The translations under genes and the position numbers were made by a program. Source: Acidobacteriota bacterium (GTDB lineage: Bacteria > Acidobacteriota > Vicinamibacteria > Vicinamibacterales > UBA8438). Taken from it: a stretch of DNA of 33,256 bases. The stretch covers positions 58,937-92,192 of the forward strand of contig JAGWAJ010000004.1 in assembly GCA_021296475.1 (NCBI GenBank). Direction: 5' to 3'. The notes under the pieces were generated by a model, which saw only the letters and a program-made list of their open reading frames with translations, did no database searches and was not told the DNA's origin. Shown here in pieces: positions 33,250 through 33,256 of this stretch (within the stretch, counting starts at the first letter, position 1; each line of letters begins with the position of its first letter).

Positions 33250-33256
33250 ACCCGCG

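Noticed and set aside
1-33256. tRNA, rRNA, CRISPR array, insertion sequence or prophage
   Set aside because: No cloverleaf, spaced direct repeats, transposase or phage gene was recognised; gaps are short and accounted for.

Overview
This is a very GC-rich bacterial chromosome segment, densely coded, with 32 genes or gene candidates and no RNA genes, CRISPR array or insertion sequence that I could see. The gene content points to a Gram-negative with an LPS-type outer membrane (lptE, tonB-like) and a quinone chain (menG/ubiE, ETF and ETF-quinone oxidoreductase). The secreted cytochrome c/PHM-like copper protein next to a secreted orphan, and the overall style, suggest Acidobacteriota, probably Vicinamibacteria. 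That placement is inference from family resemblance only.

Layout. Positions 1-2548 (minus): a cut-off Cys/Met-metabolism PLP enzyme and a MATE exporter. Positions 2592-9319 (plus): a NUDIX CoA pyrophosphatase-like gene with a terminator, then topoisomerase IV parC, an AGCS sodium/amino-acid symporter and parE. Positions 9410-11977 (minus): a secreted two-gene pair, of which the upstream gene joins a monohaem cytochrome c domain to a PHM-like copper domain. Positions 12096-12692: two divergent small orphans. Then come htpG (minus) and rpsT (plus).

Positions 15105-33249 are one long minus-strand block. Read in transcription order it is menG/ubiE, tonB-like, (small membrane ORF), miaA, hfq, dGTPase (frameshifted), yceD, rpmF, fabD, fabG, acpP, fabF, etfB, etfA, ETF-QO, DUF374 acyltransferase, HDAC-family deacetylase, leuS, lptE, holA. 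Many junctions overlap (ATGA, GTGA, TGATG), so much of it is probably co-transcribed and translationally coupled. Type II fatty-acid synthesis runs straight into the electron-transfer flavoprotein genes, while plsX and fabH, usual between rpmF and fabD, are absent.

The most novel signal is an intergenic repeat. A 31-nt palindromic core with GGAGTC and GACTCC arms occurs three times (12729-12759 and 15090-15120 on plus, 32464-32494 on minus). Two copies extend into an approximately 88-nt homologous unit that begins exactly at the stop codon of the preceding gene. Other points are a one-base frameshift in the dGTPase gene, an apparently leaderless rpsT, and a possible CTG start for ETF-QO.
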